Positions 1 through 9,616 of a stretch of DNA of 64,000 nt are shown here, piece by piece; position 1 is the first letter of the stretch, and each line of letters opens with the position of its first letter. This DNA comes from Polaribacter haliotis (GTDB taxonomy: Bacteria; Bacteroidota; Bacteroidia; Flavobacteriales; Flavobacteriaceae), in contig NZ_CP061813.1 in NCBI RefSeq assembly GCF_014784055.1, positions 3,296,001 to 3,360,000 on the forward strand, given 5' to 3'. The notes beneath the pieces are model-generated. The model saw only the letters and a program-made list of their open reading frames with translations, was not told the origin of the DNA and did not search any database. Both the position numbers and the translations under genes were made by a program.

Positions 1-1013
1 TCTTTTAAAATAGCCCTTTGTGCAAATACATTTGGGAATAGAAATACATTATTCGATTCGTTTTCTGTATCTATAGAACCATAAATTTTTAAACCTGCTT
101 TTATGGCAAATCCAGCATAATTTATCTTGTATTCTGGAAATAATTTTACAGTTAATGTTGTGTAATTTATGTTGCTTGTGTTTTCGTAATTTCTTTCGAA
201 ACTTCCACTTAAATATTCTACCCCAGTTTCTACTGAAATATCGTTTAAATTGTTGCTAATGAACCTTAAAGGAAGGTTTAATTTTGCATCGAAATTTGCA
301 AGTATTTCTTTACTCTCAAACGAATCTGTAAAGTAAGAAAAAGATACTTTTCCAAAATCTATATAAGAATCGTGAAATTTAAAATCTCCAGCTACTTTAA
401 AATAATTATATTTTTGTTCCTCTTCAATGGTATTTAAAACAGGTGTGTCAAAAACTAAATCTGGTAAACCATACCAGTTATATTCATTTAGTTCCGCATT
501 TAAGCTTACTTTCCAATCGAAATAACGATCTACTTGTTTGTAAAATACTGACCCATTAAAATTTGAAAAATTACTATTTAATTTAGAATTTCTTACATTT
601 TCTTGTGAAGCAGCATATTTAGCAGATAACCCATATTCACTACTAAAACGAGTGTTTTTATATAAAAAAGCTTCCATATAAGGACTACCATAATTTCCAT
701 AACCAGCCGCTAGATAATTGTTGTAAATTCTTTCTTTTACTCCAATACTAATTCCTTTTATGGCTCCGGTTTTTGGAATAAATGTAGAAGCTACAGGTGC
801 AGAATAAATACTGTAGTCTAATTTTTTCTTTTTACTTTTTCCTAGTAATTTAATTTTAGGATTTTTATTTATTTTTTTACCATCTGCAATTTCTGGGTTA
901 AACTTTGTAACCACATTTACAACCTCTGTTTTAACAGTATCTTTTTTTTGTTCCTGACCATTTGTTGTCCAGAAACCAAATAAAATAAGTAATGTTAGAA
1001 AGCCTTTTTTCAT
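1..1013 (-). CDS. Outer-membrane beta-barrel protein, TonB-receptor-like (partial, C-terminus beyond window)
   Basis: Reading the minus strand from the ATG at 1011-1013 gives an open frame of 337 codons that runs off the left edge. The N-terminus (MKKGFLTLLILFGFWTTNGQ) is a signal peptide. It is followed by a short Lys-rich linker and then alternating hydrophobic/aromatic segments such as NNYLAAGYGNYGSPYMEA and YFDWKVSLNAELNEYNW, the pattern of outer-membrane beta-strands. Its start codon lies two bases after the stop of the upstream TPR gene, so the two are almost certainly co-transcribed. In Flavobacteriia a barrel of this type often sits next to a large TPR protein. Whether it is a true TonB-dependent receptor cannot be decided, because no plug domain is seen in the visible part. 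Substrate unknown. Confidence 0.75.
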   Translation of the reverse strand, partial: MKKGFLTLLILFGFWTTNGQEQKKDTVKTEVVNVVTKFNPEIADGKKINKNPKIKLLGKSKKKKLDYSIYSAPVASTFIPKTGAIKGISIGVKERIYNNYLAAGYGNYGSPYMEAFLYKNTRFSSEYGLSAKYAASQENVRNSKLNSNFSNFNGSVFYKQVDRYFDWKVSLNAELNEYNWYGLPDLVFDTPVLNTIEEEQKYNYFKVAGDFKFHDSYIDFGKVSFSYFTDSFESKEILANFDAKLNLPLRFISNNLNDISVETGVEYLSGSFERNYENTSNINYTTLTVKLFPEYKINYAGFAIKAGLKIYGSIDTENESNNVFLFPNVFAQRAILK

Positions 1014-1015
1014 TA

Positions 1016-4000
1016 TTATTGTTTTTCTGGATTTACGGAGTTATTTGTTTTGGCTTCGTTTTCTCTAATGGTATTTAATTCTTCGTATGCTTCCTGAATA
1101 ATATCGTCGAATTCTTCGAAATTTTTAATAACGTTTTCTAATACAAAAGTTGCTTGGTAAACATCTTTTAAACCGTAATAATTTTTACCCATTATTACAT
1201 AACTCTTAACACCCCAATATTTATAGTTGGAATACCCAGCAATTAATTTCTGAACCATTTTATTAGATGCTTCATAATCTTTTTGTTGATTTTTAAAATA
1301 TGCATTGTAGTATAGTGCCTCCGCTTTTAACTCTCCACTTGCAGTTTTTTCTATTTCGTTATAAAATTCTTCTGCAGTTCTAAAGTCTTCACTTTTAAAG
1401 GAAGATCTTGCAATTAATATACGTGCATCGTTTTCTAAATTGGTGTCTATTTTTTCTTGTTGCAGTACTTTTCTTGCATATTCTTCTGCAAAATCATAAG
1501 CTTCCGTTTCGAAATAAGCTTTCATTAAATTACTCTGTGCAAACAAAATATTTTCTGTATTATTTGCTTCTAATTCTAACCTATCTAATATTGGAAGTGC
1601 TTCACTATAATTAGCTTCTTGTAAATAAATTTGAGATAATTTACTTAAAGATTCTTCGCTAAAATCATTCCTATCTTCATTTATAACATTTTTAAAAGGA
1701 GTAATAGCACTTTGGTATTCTTTATTTTTAAAATATACATCTGCTAGATAATAATTAGCTTTTATTTTATGGATTCCTTCTGGAAATTTTCTAGTATAAT
1801 CAATTAAACTTTTAATAATTTCGTTGTTGTTCTTAGAAGCTAAATATTTTTTTTCAGCAACTGCGAAAGAAGTATTATCAATATCGGAATTGCTAACATT
1901 TATAAACTTTAAGGTTCCCATCCAACTAATATAATCTTCCAGATTTCCTAAATCTATATACACATTTCGTGCATTTGCAACTGCTTCAAGTGCTTCTGGA
2001 GAATTCGAAAAACGTGCAGCAACTTCTTTGTATTTTTTTAAAGCTTGTTGGTTCATATTATCATTATAATACAACAAACCTTGCCTTAATAATGCTCGTG
2101 AAAGAAATGTACTATTTGGATATTTTTCCAACAAACGATCGTAAGCTACATGTGCATTTTTATGGTCTTTAACTTTTATGTAGGTGTTTGCAATTTGATA
2201 CAATGCATCGTCTTTTAAGTTAGAGTTTTGGTAGTCGTTAATAACCTTTTTTAGCGCTGTTATTTTAGCTTCATCATTGTCTGTAAAACCATAACTCATT
2301 CCAATTTGATATTGAGCATAATCTGAGTTTGGCCCAAATTCATCCGCGACAATTTTGTAGGAATTTACAGCTTCAGTATAATTTCTAGAAGCAAAATAAC
2401 CATCTCCCAAACGAATTATTGCATCGTATTTAGTATCTGTTTCTATAGAGTCTATTACTAAGAATTTTTTAAAAGCACCAATTGATTTTTCGTATTCTTT
2501 CAATTTGAAATAACCATACCCAATAGTGTAATTTGTTAGTTTAAACTCGCTATCAATAGAGGTTAATGTTTTGTTTAATATTTCTAATTTATTAATAGCA
2601 TCTTGGTAGTTTTCTAGGCGATATTCTGTTTCTGCTTCCCAAAATTGTGCTCTTTCTTTAATTTCTATGGTTGAAGATTTTTTTGATTGAGAGAAAAAAG
2701 GTAACGCTTCTTTATATTTTCCTTCGTTAAATAATTGAATTCCTCTATATAAAGAAACTTCTATAATTAAAGCTGTGTTTTCGTCAGATTTTTTCTTTAA
2801 AAGAAAATCTACAGCACCTTGGTAGTTTTGTTCGTTTATAAATGAAGAAACTACTAATTTATTAATCTCTTGATAAGCTTTAGATTTGGGATATTTCTTT
2901 AAATAGTTCTGTAAAACCTGAGAAACTGGCTCGAAAGGATTACCAGCTTCGTAACTTAATTTCGCATAATTTAAAGCAGCGTCTTGCTGAATGTTTGCAT
3001 CGAAACTCATTTCTGAAGCCGATTTAAAAGCATTTAAAGCTTCATTTTTTTTATCTACTTTTAGGTAACATTCTCCTAAGTGAGAATATGCATTTTGCGA
3101 TACGTTATTTTTTTGGTCAATAATTTTATTGAAGTTGTTAATAGCATTTTCAAAATCGTTTTGTTTGTAATATGCATATCCAAGTTGATAATAATCTGTA
3201 TTATTCCATTTTCCTTTTTTACCTCTGTAATCTTTTAAGTAAGGAATTGATTCTACATATTTTTCTAAATTGAAGTAACTTTCTCCTATAATTTTAGAGA
3301 TTTCGGATTGTAAATCTCTTTTTGCATCTGGTAATAATTTCTTTCCAACTTCGATACAACGTTCAAATTTACCTGCTTTAAAACTAATATCTAATAAGTA
3401 ATATGTTATTTCTGCTTTGTAAGTTGCATTATCTGCAATTTTTTTAAGAGTAGATTCTGCAATTCCATAATCTTCTAATTTGTAAGCGATATAACCATAA
3501 TAATAACGAGAATCATTTCCGTATTTTGGGTCGTTTATCAATAATAAAAATCGATCTTTAGAAAGTTGTAAATTATTGGTGGTTAATAAACCATAGCCCA
3601 TTTTAAAATCTAGTTCTTTTTTATCTTCTCGAGAAAGTATTTTTGTGTCTACTTTTTGATACCATTTTAATGCATAAGAAGCCTTTTTGTTAGCGAAATA
3701 GTAGTTTCCTACATTAAAAAAAGCAACATTTTTTTTATTACTATTAGGATATTCTTCTACAAATGAAAGTACTTTCTTATCTGCATCTATTTGGTTTAAT
3801 TTTATGGCACACATCGCTTCGAAGTATGTAGCATCTGTTTTTAAATTAGAACCAATATTTGCCTCGTTAACAACACTGTTGAATGTCTTTTGTGCGGCTG
3901 CGTATGCTTTACTGTTGTATAGTTTTAATGCATCGTTATAGTTTTTTAAGATACTTGTATCTGCAATTGTTTGCTGTGAAAACATCACAAGAGACATTAA

Positions 4001-4048
4001 AAAAGCAAAAGTCGTAAGAAGATGTTTTTTGCTTATAAGATTTTTCAT
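1016..4048 (-). CDS. Large periplasmic tetratricopeptide-repeat protein
   Basis: A 1010-residue protein with an N-terminal signal peptide (about residues 1-29, ending near SQQTIADT). The rest is almost entirely degenerate TPR helices, with repeated patterns such as YYQLGYAYYKQNDFENAINNF and ALYQIANTYIKVKDHKNAHVAY. No catalytic motif is visible. TPR arrays of this length are protein-protein scaffolds, and the protein should sit in the periplasm or at the inner face of the outer membrane. It is the first gene of a two-gene unit with the outer-membrane barrel that starts two bases after its stop, so a role as assembly or docking partner of that barrel is a reasonable inference. The ATG at 4046-4048 is the only good start. 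The gene is divergent from ftsE, with 162 bases between them. Confidence 0.85.
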   Translation of the reverse strand: MKNLISKKHLLTTFAFLMSLVMFSQQTIADTSILKNYNDALKLYNSKAYAAAQKTFNSVVNEANIGSNLKTDATYFEAMCAIKLNQIDADKKVLSFVEEYPNSNKKNVAFFNVGNYYFANKKASYALKWYQKVDTKILSREDKKELDFKMGYGLLTTNNLQLSKDRFLLLINDPKYGNDSRYYYGYIAYKLEDYGIAESTLKKIADNATYKAEITYYLLDISFKAGKFERCIEVGKKLLPDAKRDLQSEISKIIGESYFNLEKYVESIPYLKDYRGKKGKWNNTDYYQLGYAYYKQNDFENAINNFNKIIDQKNNVSQNAYSHLGECYLKVDKKNEALNAFKSASEMSFDANIQQDAALNYAKLSYEAGNPFEPVSQVLQNYLKKYPKSKAYQEINKLVVSSFINEQNYQGAVDFLLKKKSDENTALIIEVSLYRGIQLFNEGKYKEALPFFSQSKKSSTIEIKERAQFWEAETEYRLENYQDAINKLEILNKTLTSIDSEFKLTNYTIGYGYFKLKEYEKSIGAFKKFLVIDSIETDTKYDAIIRLGDGYFASRNYTEAVNSYKIVADEFGPNSDYAQYQIGMSYGFTDNDEAKITALKKVINDYQNSNLKDDALYQIANTYIKVKDHKNAHVAYDRLLEKYPNSTFLSRALLRQGLLYYNDNMNQQALKKYKEVAARFSNSPEALEAVANARNVYIDLGNLEDYISWMGTLKFINVSNSDIDNTSFAVAEKKYLASKNNNEIIKSLIDYTRKFPEGIHKIKANYYLADVYFKNKEYQSAITPFKNVINEDRNDFSEESLSKLSQIYLQEANYSEALPILDRLELEANNTENILFAQSNLMKAYFETEAYDFAEEYARKVLQQEKIDTNLENDARILIARSSFKSEDFRTAEEFYNEIEKTASGELKAEALYYNAYFKNQQKDYEASNKMVQKLIAGYSNYKYWGVKSYVIMGKNYYGLKDVYQATFVLENVIKNFEEFDDIIQEAYEELNTIRENEAKTNNSVNPEKQ

Positions 4049-4135
4049 ATACTTATTTTAGATACTCCAAATGGATAACGAACAATTTTTAAATTTGTTG
4101 GATAGGGGAAGAAAAAATATTGCAACAATTTTAGT

Positions 4136-4143
4136 CAAAAGTA
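4136..4143 (-). promoter_or_regulatory. Candidate Bacteroidetes -7 box for the TPR/barrel unit
   Basis: On the minus strand the sequence reads TACTTTTG, an exact TAnnTTTG match, about 88 bases upstream of the TPR start codon. No clear TTG -33 element lies 19-21 bases upstream, so support is partial. Confidence 0.35.
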
Positions 4144-4186
4144 AGAATTGTTTAGATTTCATAGTTAAAAAATCAATAGAAAATTT

Positions 4187-4194
4187 TAAGTTTG
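4187..4194 (+). promoter_or_regulatory. Candidate -7 box (TAAGTTTG) for ftsE
   Basis: TAAGTTTG matches TAnnTTTG exactly and ends 16 bases before the ftsE ATG, implying a very short leader. The expected -33 position (4164-4167) reads GTTA, a weak match to TTTG. Confidence 0.4.
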
Positions 4195-4210
4195 TAGAAA
4201 CTACTTATCT

Positions 4211-4897
4211 ATGGAAAATTCTGTTTTACAATTAGAAAATGCTGCTATTTATCAAAGAGATAATTTAGTGTTGTCTAAAGTTAATTTAACGATTAAAACT
4301 GGCGATTTTTACTATTTAATAGGAAAAACAGGAAGTGGAAAAAGTAGTTTAATGAAAACTTTATATGGAGATTTGCCACTTAGAGAAGGCTCAGGAGCAA
4401 TTGTAGGATTCGATTTAAACACTTTAAAAGAAAAGCAAATTCCTTTTTTAAGGAGAAAAATCGGAATTGTTTTTCAAGATTTTAAACTTTTAAGCGATAG
4501 AAATGTTTTCGATAACTTAAAATTTGTTTTAAAAGCAACTGGTTGGAAAGACAAGAACTTAATGAAAGATAAAATTCACGAGGTTTTAGATAAAGTAGGT
4601 ATGAAATCTCAATATTATAAAAAAACTTACGAACTTTCTGGAGGTGAACAACAAAGAGTGGCAATTGCAAGAGCTTTGTTAAATGATCCAGAACTTATTT
4701 TAGCAGATGAACCTACTGGAAATTTAGATCCAAAAACTTCTTTGGAAGTTATGGAGTTGTTAAATTCCATTCACAAAAGCGGAAAAACAATTTTAATGGC
4801 AACACACGATTACCAATTAATTGTTAAGTTTAAACAAAAAACCCTAAAATGCGAAGGTGGAGAATTGTTTGAGGTTGCCCAACAAGCCACAGTTTAA
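4211..4897 (+). CDS. ftsE: Cell-division ABC ATPase FtsE
   Basis: A 228-residue ABC ATPase with all motifs: Walker A GKTGSGKSS (38-46), Q-loop in VFQDF, signature LSGGEQQR (142-149), Walker B LILADE (162-167) followed by PTGNLD, and the H-loop ATHD near 196. Length and the GNLD-type Walker B context fit the FtsE/LolD group. Placement beside envelope genes in a flavobacterial genome favours FtsE, the ATPase that with the membrane protein FtsX controls peptidoglycan hydrolases at the septum. LolD cannot be fully excluded. No ftsX is adjacent. The stop overlaps the ATG of the next gene (TAATG), so ftsE leads a three-gene unit with a glycosyltransferase and an oxygenase. Confidence 0.85.
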   Translation: MENSVLQLENAAIYQRDNLVLSKVNLTIKTGDFYYLIGKTGSGKSSLMKTLYGDLPLREGSGAIVGFDLNTLKEKQIPFLRRKIGIVFQDFKLLSDRNVFDNLKFVLKATGWKDKNLMKDKIHEVLDKVGMKSQYYKKTYELSGGEQQRVAIARALLNDPELILADEPTGNLDPKTSLEVMELLNSIHKSGKTILMATHDYQLIVKFKQKTLKCEGGELFEVAQQATV

Positions 4898-5787
4898 TGC
4901 TTTCAGTTTTAATACCAACATATAATTATAACAGTTTTCCATTCGTAAAAGAGCTTCATAAGCAATTGATTGAAGAAAAAGTTGACTTTGAAATTATCTG
5001 TTTAGATGATGGTTCTAAATCAATTTTAAATATAAAAAATAAAAAAACAAATAGTTTATCGTTTGCTAATTTTGAAGAGCTTACAACAAATATTGGTAGA
5101 AGTGCTATTCGAAATTTATTAGCCAAAAAAGCAACTTATAAATGGTTATTATTTCTAGATGCAGACGGATTTCCAGTACATGATAATTTTATAAAATTAT
5201 ATGTAGAAAAGATTAAAGAACCAAATAATAAATTTTCTGGTTTTATTGGAGGAAGAGTTCACAAAGTAGAATCAGAAAAAAATCTTAGAATTAAATTCGG
5301 CATTGAAAGAGAAGAAGTATCTGAAGATTTAAGAAACGAGAATCCTTATAGATATTTTTTTACATCGAATATTTTATTTAAAAAAAGTGTTTTTAATGAG
5401 ATTCAGTTTAACGAAAAATTAACTGGTTATGGTTATGAAGATCTTGTTTTTGGAAATGAAATGAGAGCATTAAACCATAAAGTTTTTCATATTAATAATC
5501 CTGTTTATCATTTACAAATAGAAGATAACACTGTGTTTATAAATAAAACAAAACAAGGGCTAAATAATTTATTGTTTTTAAAAAAGCAAAATTTACTGAA
5601 AGAAAACGACGTTAAATTATTATCTTATTTCAATAAAATAAATAGTTTTGGTTTCCAAAAAACCATGATAAAGCTAAAAGATTTCTTTATTAGGAAAGCA
5701 ATAGAAACATCTTCTTTATTTTATTACGATTTGTTTAAGTTAAGTTACTTGTGTTATTTAAAGGAAAAACAAGATGAAACGAAATAG
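4897..5787 (+). CDS. Family 2 glycosyltransferase
   Basis: A 296-residue GT-A glycosyltransferase. The N-terminus MLSVLIPTYNYNSFPFVKEL is a typical GT2 start, a DxD-like LDADG (88-91) marks the metal/nucleotide-sugar site, and the later GYGYEDLVFGNEM resembles the acceptor-side motif of the galactosyltransferase C-terminal family. No signal peptide or clear membrane span is present, so the enzyme is cytoplasmic or peripheral and probably adds a sugar to an envelope glycan. Sugar and acceptor cannot be read from sequence. Start and stop are set by overlaps at both ends: one base with ftsE upstream and 14 bases with the oxygenase downstream, which indicates translational coupling. Confidence 0.85.
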   Translation: MLSVLIPTYNYNSFPFVKELHKQLIEEKVDFEIICLDDGSKSILNIKNKKTNSLSFANFEELTTNIGRSAIRNLLAKKATYKWLLFLDADGFPVHDNFIKLYVEKIKEPNNKFSGFIGGRVHKVESEKNLRIKFGIEREEVSEDLRNENPYRYFFTSNILFKKSVFNEIQFNEKLTGYGYEDLVFGNEMRALNHKVFHINNPVYHLQIEDNTVFINKTKQGLNNLLFLKKQNLLKENDVKLLSYFNKINSFGFQKTMIKLKDFFIRKAIETSSLFYYDLFKLSYLCYLKEKQDETK

Positions 5788-6592
5788 AGTAGAAATAGCA
5801 GATTTAATTTTCAATAATTTAAAAAGCAATCAAAAAGAATTAAAAAATCAATTCCATGCTAGTAAAAATGAAATTGGTTATTTTTATTTGGATAATCTAT
5901 TGCCAAAAGAATTAGCTCTAGAAATTCATAAGAATTTCCCAGGTACAGAAGATGCTGTGCAAAGAAAAAGTCTTCGGGAATATAAGTTCACAGCTTTTCA
6001 AATGGATAAATACAATACTTTTTTAGAGGAAACCATTTTTGCTTTTCAAGATGAAAGAATAGTAAGTTTGGTTTCCGAAATATGTGGAATCGAAGAAGTG
6101 TTTCCAGACTCTAATTTGTATGCAGGAGGTTTGTCATTAATGAAAAAAGATAATTTTTTAAACCCGCATTTAGACAATTCTCACGATAAAGATAGAAATC
6201 GTTGGCGCGTTTTAAATCTTCTCTATTATGTTACCCCAAATTGGGAGTTAAAAAATGGGGGTAATTTAGAGCTATGGCCAAAAGGGTTAGAGGAAAAACA
6301 AACAATTGTAACTAGTAAATTTAATAGATTAGTGGTTATGGCTACACATCAAAAATCTTGGCATTCTGTAAATAAAGTTTTGGTAGAAGATGTTAGGTGT
6401 TGTGTTTCTAATTATTATTTTTCGGAAGAACCTTTATTAGTTTCAGATAACTTTCATGTTACTACTTTTAGAGCAAGACCCGAAGAAAAAGTAAAAGATT
6501 TTATATTACAAATAGATAATAAGTTAAGAAGTGCTGTTAGAAAATTGTTTAAAAAAGGTGTTCGAGAAAACCCACATCAATATAAAAAATAA
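5774..6592 (+). CDS. 2-oxoglutarate/Fe(II)-dependent oxygenase-like protein
   Basis: A 272-residue protein with the double-stranded beta-helix iron site of 2OG oxygenases: H132-x-D134 in NPHLDNSH, the distal histidine H197 in SWHSVNKV, and an arginine near 209 (VRCCVSNYY) in the place that binds 2-oxoglutarate. This is the prolyl-4-hydroxylase-like arrangement. Bacterial relatives often lie in surface-polysaccharide clusters, and here the gene overlaps a GT2 gene by 14 bases, so hydroxylation of a sugar, lipid or protein made by the neighbouring pathway is plausible. The substrate is unknown. The stop abuts exactly the stop of the convergent GT4 gene, leaving no intergenic terminator. Confidence 0.75.
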   Translation: MKRNRVEIADLIFNNLKSNQKELKNQFHASKNEIGYFYLDNLLPKELALEIHKNFPGTEDAVQRKSLREYKFTAFQMDKYNTFLEETIFAFQDERIVSLVSEICGIEEVFPDSNLYAGGLSLMKKDNFLNPHLDNSHDKDRNRWRVLNLLYYVTPNWELKNGGNLELWPKGLEEKQTIVTSKFNRLVVMATHQKSWHSVNKVLVEDVRCCVSNYYFSEEPLLVSDNFHVTTFRARPEEKVKDFILQIDNKLRSAVRKLFKKGVRENPHQYKK

Positions 6593-7678
6593 CTATTTGG
6601 CGTTTTTAAAAATGGCCAATAATTTTTCTTCTTGATTTTCCCAAATCAATGTTTTTTTTGCTTCTTTTAATTGGTTTGAATAATCTTTTTCTAAGATTCT
6701 TTTTATTTGATTAGCCAATGATTTTGGCTCTCTTTTTTCAATGATTTCGCCAATTTTATGTTCAGTTGCAATCTTTTTCATTTCTGGTAAATTAGAAACA
6801 ATCACTGGGACTTCAGCTTGTATGTAATCGAAAATTTTATTGGGTAAAGCAAATCTGTAGTTAAGACCTAAATCTTCTTCTAAGCTAAAACCTAAATCAG
6901 CCAGAGGCGTTAATTTTTTAAGGTCTTCAGGGTTTTTTCTGCCCAAGAAAAATACTTTTTCATTCAATTTTAAAGTTGCAGTTTTTTCTTTTAAGTCCTC
7001 ATAAATGTCCCCATTTCCAATAATTACAAGAAGATGGTTTTCTAGATATTCCATGGTTTCTATCATCAGTTCCAAACCACGACCAATGTTTAAAGCACCT
7101 TGATATAAGATAATTTTTTTCTGACTAGTTTTAAACGGAAAAACACCTTTTTCTACAATTTTTTTATTCGGAACATTTAAGATAGTTTCAAATTGAACAT
7201 TGTATTTGTTTTTATAATAATTGGCAATACTATTACAAACAGTGTAGTTATTTTTAAGTTTTGGAATTGTCCAGTTTTCAATGGAAAGCCAAATTCTTTT
7301 AACTTTAGAACGGTTTGCCAATTCAGGAATTTCAGAAAAAAGTTCGTGACTATCAAAAACCAGTTTTTTAAGCTGTATTTTACTAATAATATAGTTGGGT
7401 AAAAGAGTGTCTACATCATTGCAAAGTAAAATATCTTTCTTTTTAAAAAGTAAAAAAAAGAACAAACGAATATTATATTCAGCATAAAAAAGAACCCCAG
7501 AATTAAATAATAATTTGAATCTTTTGATCGAATAATTTCTTTCAATTTTTTTAGAATTTTTAAGAAATCTTCCCACTAAATAAATATCATATCCATTTCT
7601 ATGTAAAGAATTACACACTTTTTCTACTCTTTGGTCTGTAGTTAAGTCGTTTGTAACTGAAACAATTATTTTTCTCAA
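6593..7678 (-). CDS. Family 4 glycosyltransferase
   Basis: A 361-residue GT-B glycosyltransferase. The N-terminal half has the acceptor domain (DSHELFSEIPE). The C-terminal half has the GT4 signature elements: GALNIGRGLELMIETM, a VIIGNGDIYEDL strand, then FDYIQAEVPVIVSNLPEM, where GT4 enzymes bind the nucleotide sugar. The frame opens with TTG at 7676-7678; no in-frame ATG fits, and MRKIIVSVTNDLTTDQRVEK is the usual N-terminus of this family, so TTG is taken as the start. It lies alone on the minus strand, convergent with the oxygenase. Sugar and acceptor are unknown. Confidence 0.85.
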   Translation of the reverse strand: MRKIIVSVTNDLTTDQRVEKVCNSLHRNGYDIYLVGRFLKNSKKIERNYSIKRFKLLFNSGVLFYAEYNIRLFFFLLFKKKDILLCNDVDTLLPNYIISKIQLKKLVFDSHELFSEIPELANRSKVKRIWLSIENWTIPKLKNNYTVCNSIANYYKNKYNVQFETILNVPNKKIVEKGVFPFKTSQKKIILYQGALNIGRGLELMIETMEYLENHLLVIIGNGDIYEDLKEKTATLKLNEKVFFLGRKNPEDLKKLTPLADLGFSLEEDLGLNYRFALPNKIFDYIQAEVPVIVSNLPEMKKIATEHKIGEIIEKREPKSLANQIKRILEKDYSNQLKEAKKTLIWENQEEKLLAIFKNAK

Positions 7679-7844
7679 TGATTATTTATTTATCGCAATA
7701 TAAAACATAAAATTAAAAAGGTAGAATAGTACTGTGGAGTTAATAAATAAATGGAAAGCAATCTATTGTTTTAAGTTTAGAAGTAATATTGATTTTATCT
7801 GTAACAATTTAAATTTTTTAAAATCAAGGAAAAAAAAGCCAAAG

Positions 7845-8558
7845 TTAATTGTTGGGTGGGTTTAGTATTTTGCCTTTAACTTCGTCTAAGTAACTTCTAC
7901 CAATAACATATCTCATGCCTCCAACTTCAACGCTATTGCCTTCTAAAACATCTATTTTGTCAAATGCTACAGTGTAAGATCTATGAATTCGAATAAAATT
8001 TTTAGAAGGTAACATTTCAATAAAACTATTATGTGTTTGGTGTATAATAAATCGATCTGTAGAAGTACTAATTTTTAAGTAATCCCTTAGGCTTTCTATT
8101 ACCAAAATTTCATCTAAAAAAATTTTAATATTTTTCTTTTTATCTACTTTAACAAAGATAAATGGCCTTGTATTAATTTTTGTTTGAGATTGTTTATTAT
8201 TATAGAAAATCTTCTGTGCCTTATTTATAGCCAACATAAAACGAGGAAATGGAATTGGTTTTATTAAATAATCGAGCACTTCCAATTCATAAGTTTCCAC
8301 AGCATATTCTTTGTGGGCACTTGTAATAATAATAAGAGGTTTGTGTTCTAGGCTTTTAATAAAACTTAAACCATCTAAAAGAGGCATATTTATGTCTAAA
8401 AAAATTAGATCTACTACTTCTTTTTTTAAAAAGTTTAATGCATCAATGGCGTTACCAAATGTCGAAACAACATCTATATCGTTTATTTGCTCTAAGTAAT
8501 TTTTAATCACATTAATAGCTAATGGCTCATCATCAATAATCAAACTTCTTATCCCCAT
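7845..8558 (-). CDS. LytTR-family response regulator
   Basis: A 237-residue regulator. Residues 1-120 form a receiver domain with D9/D10, the phosphorylated D55 in IFLDINMPLLDG, T79 and K100. Residues about 130-234 form a LytTR DNA-binding domain (FVKVDKKKNIKIFLDEIL, then FIRIHRSYTVAFDKID). It starts two bases after the stop of the histidine kinase gene, so the pair is co-transcribed. LytTR proteins bind short direct repeats upstream of their targets. The pair is divergent from the glycan locus that begins at 9721, so it is the obvious local regulator, but no hybrid two-component, ECF-sigma or SusR-type regulator is present to confirm this. Confidence 0.9.
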   Translation of the reverse strand: MGIRSLIIDDEPLAINVIKNYLEQINDIDVVSTFGNAIDALNFLKKEVVDLIFLDINMPLLDGLSFIKSLEHKPLIIITSAHKEYAVETYELEVLDYLIKPIPFPRFMLAINKAQKIFYNNKQSQTKINTRPFIFVKVDKKKNIKIFLDEILVIESLRDYLKISTSTDRFIIHQTHNSFIEMLPSKNFIRIHRSYTVAFDKIDVLEGNSVEVGGMRYVIGRSYLDEVKGKILNPPNN

Positions 8559-8560
8559 TT

Positions 8561-9616
8561 TTATACTTTTATTTTTAAGTTTACAATAAATAAATTATTT
8601 ATTGTTTCAATGGATAAATCGTAGTCTTCTTTACGATATCCAAGTTCTAATCTTTTTTTTACGTTTGTTAATCCAATACCTCCAAAATTAGGTATAATTT
8701 TATTCTTTTCATAAATTGAAACTGCAGGAGTAGGATTTGTTATTTTAAAATAAAGAAAGTTTTCTTTAATTTCAAAACTAATATCTAATTTCACTTCATA
8801 AATATTTTTGTCAATTCCATGTTTAAATGCATTTTCTACGAAAGATAACAGCAATATAGGAGCTATTTTTTTTCCCATAATATTTCCAGCCATATCCATA
8901 TTTACTTCCAGTAATTCTCCATGTCTCATTCTTTCTAATTCAATATAATTTTGAATACACAGAATTTCTTTTTCTAGACTTTGTCTTTTGTTGCCTGTTT
9001 CATAAAGAATATATCGCATTAACTCCGAAAGCTTTAAAATTATTTTCGGCGTTTTTTCTGATTTTTCAATGGCTAAAGAATAAATGTTATTTAATGTGTT
9101 AAAAAAGAAGTGTGGAGACACCTGAGACCTCAAAAAAAGTAATTCTGTTTCTAATTGCACTTTTTCTAAATCTATTAATCTTTTGTGCTCCTTAATCCAA
9201 TCCATTGTAATTTTAATGGCAGTTACAAAGGTTACAACGTATAATTCTCCAATCATCATATCTATGGCATAATCCATAGTAAATTGATTAATTTGTTGAG
9301 GTCCTTCTGGCCAAACATCGTTACTAATAAGGTAGTAAGTTAGGTTAAATTTAAGGAAAACCATTGCCAACAAAGCCAAAATAACAAAGAGTATATAAAT
9401 GTTATATTTACGTTTGAAAACAAATTTGGGCATTAAATAATAAATATTAAGATAGGCTAAGAAAATATGTATTGGAAAACCTATAAGGTTGGTTTTAAAA
9501 GAATACATAAAATCGTTAAAATATCTACCCCATCGAAAAGTATTAAATAGGAAATAAATTAACCAAAAAATTACATGATGTCTTAGTGTTATTATAAATA
9601 GTTTTCTTGGTTCCAT
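8561..9616 (-). CDS. LytS-type sensor histidine kinase
   Basis: A 351-residue kinase of the His_kinase (PF06580) type. Residues 14-135 hold about four transmembrane segments with little periplasmic sequence. The phosphoacceptor is H169 in SQVSPHFFFNTLNN, and the ATPase N-box is FVENAFKHGI (E261, N262), followed by a GIGLTNVKKRLEL G-box. With no extracellular domain it probably senses a membrane or intramembrane cue rather than binding a sugar directly. It is the upstream partner of the LytTR regulator and is divergent from the GH92 gene at 9721, with 104 bases between. Confidence 0.9.
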   Translation of the reverse strand: MEPRKLFIITLRHHVIFWLIYFLFNTFRWGRYFNDFMYSFKTNLIGFPIHIFLAYLNIYYLMPKFVFKRKYNIYILFVILALLAMVFLKFNLTYYLISNDVWPEGPQQINQFTMDYAIDMMIGELYVVTFVTAIKITMDWIKEHKRLIDLEKVQLETELLFLRSQVSPHFFFNTLNNIYSLAIEKSEKTPKIILKLSELMRYILYETGNKRQSLEKEILCIQNYIELERMRHGELLEVNMDMAGNIMGKKIAPILLLSFVENAFKHGIDKNIYEVKLDISFEIKENFLYFKITNPTPAVSIYEKNKIIPNFGGIGLTNVKKRLELGYRKEDYDLSIETINNLFIVNLKIKV

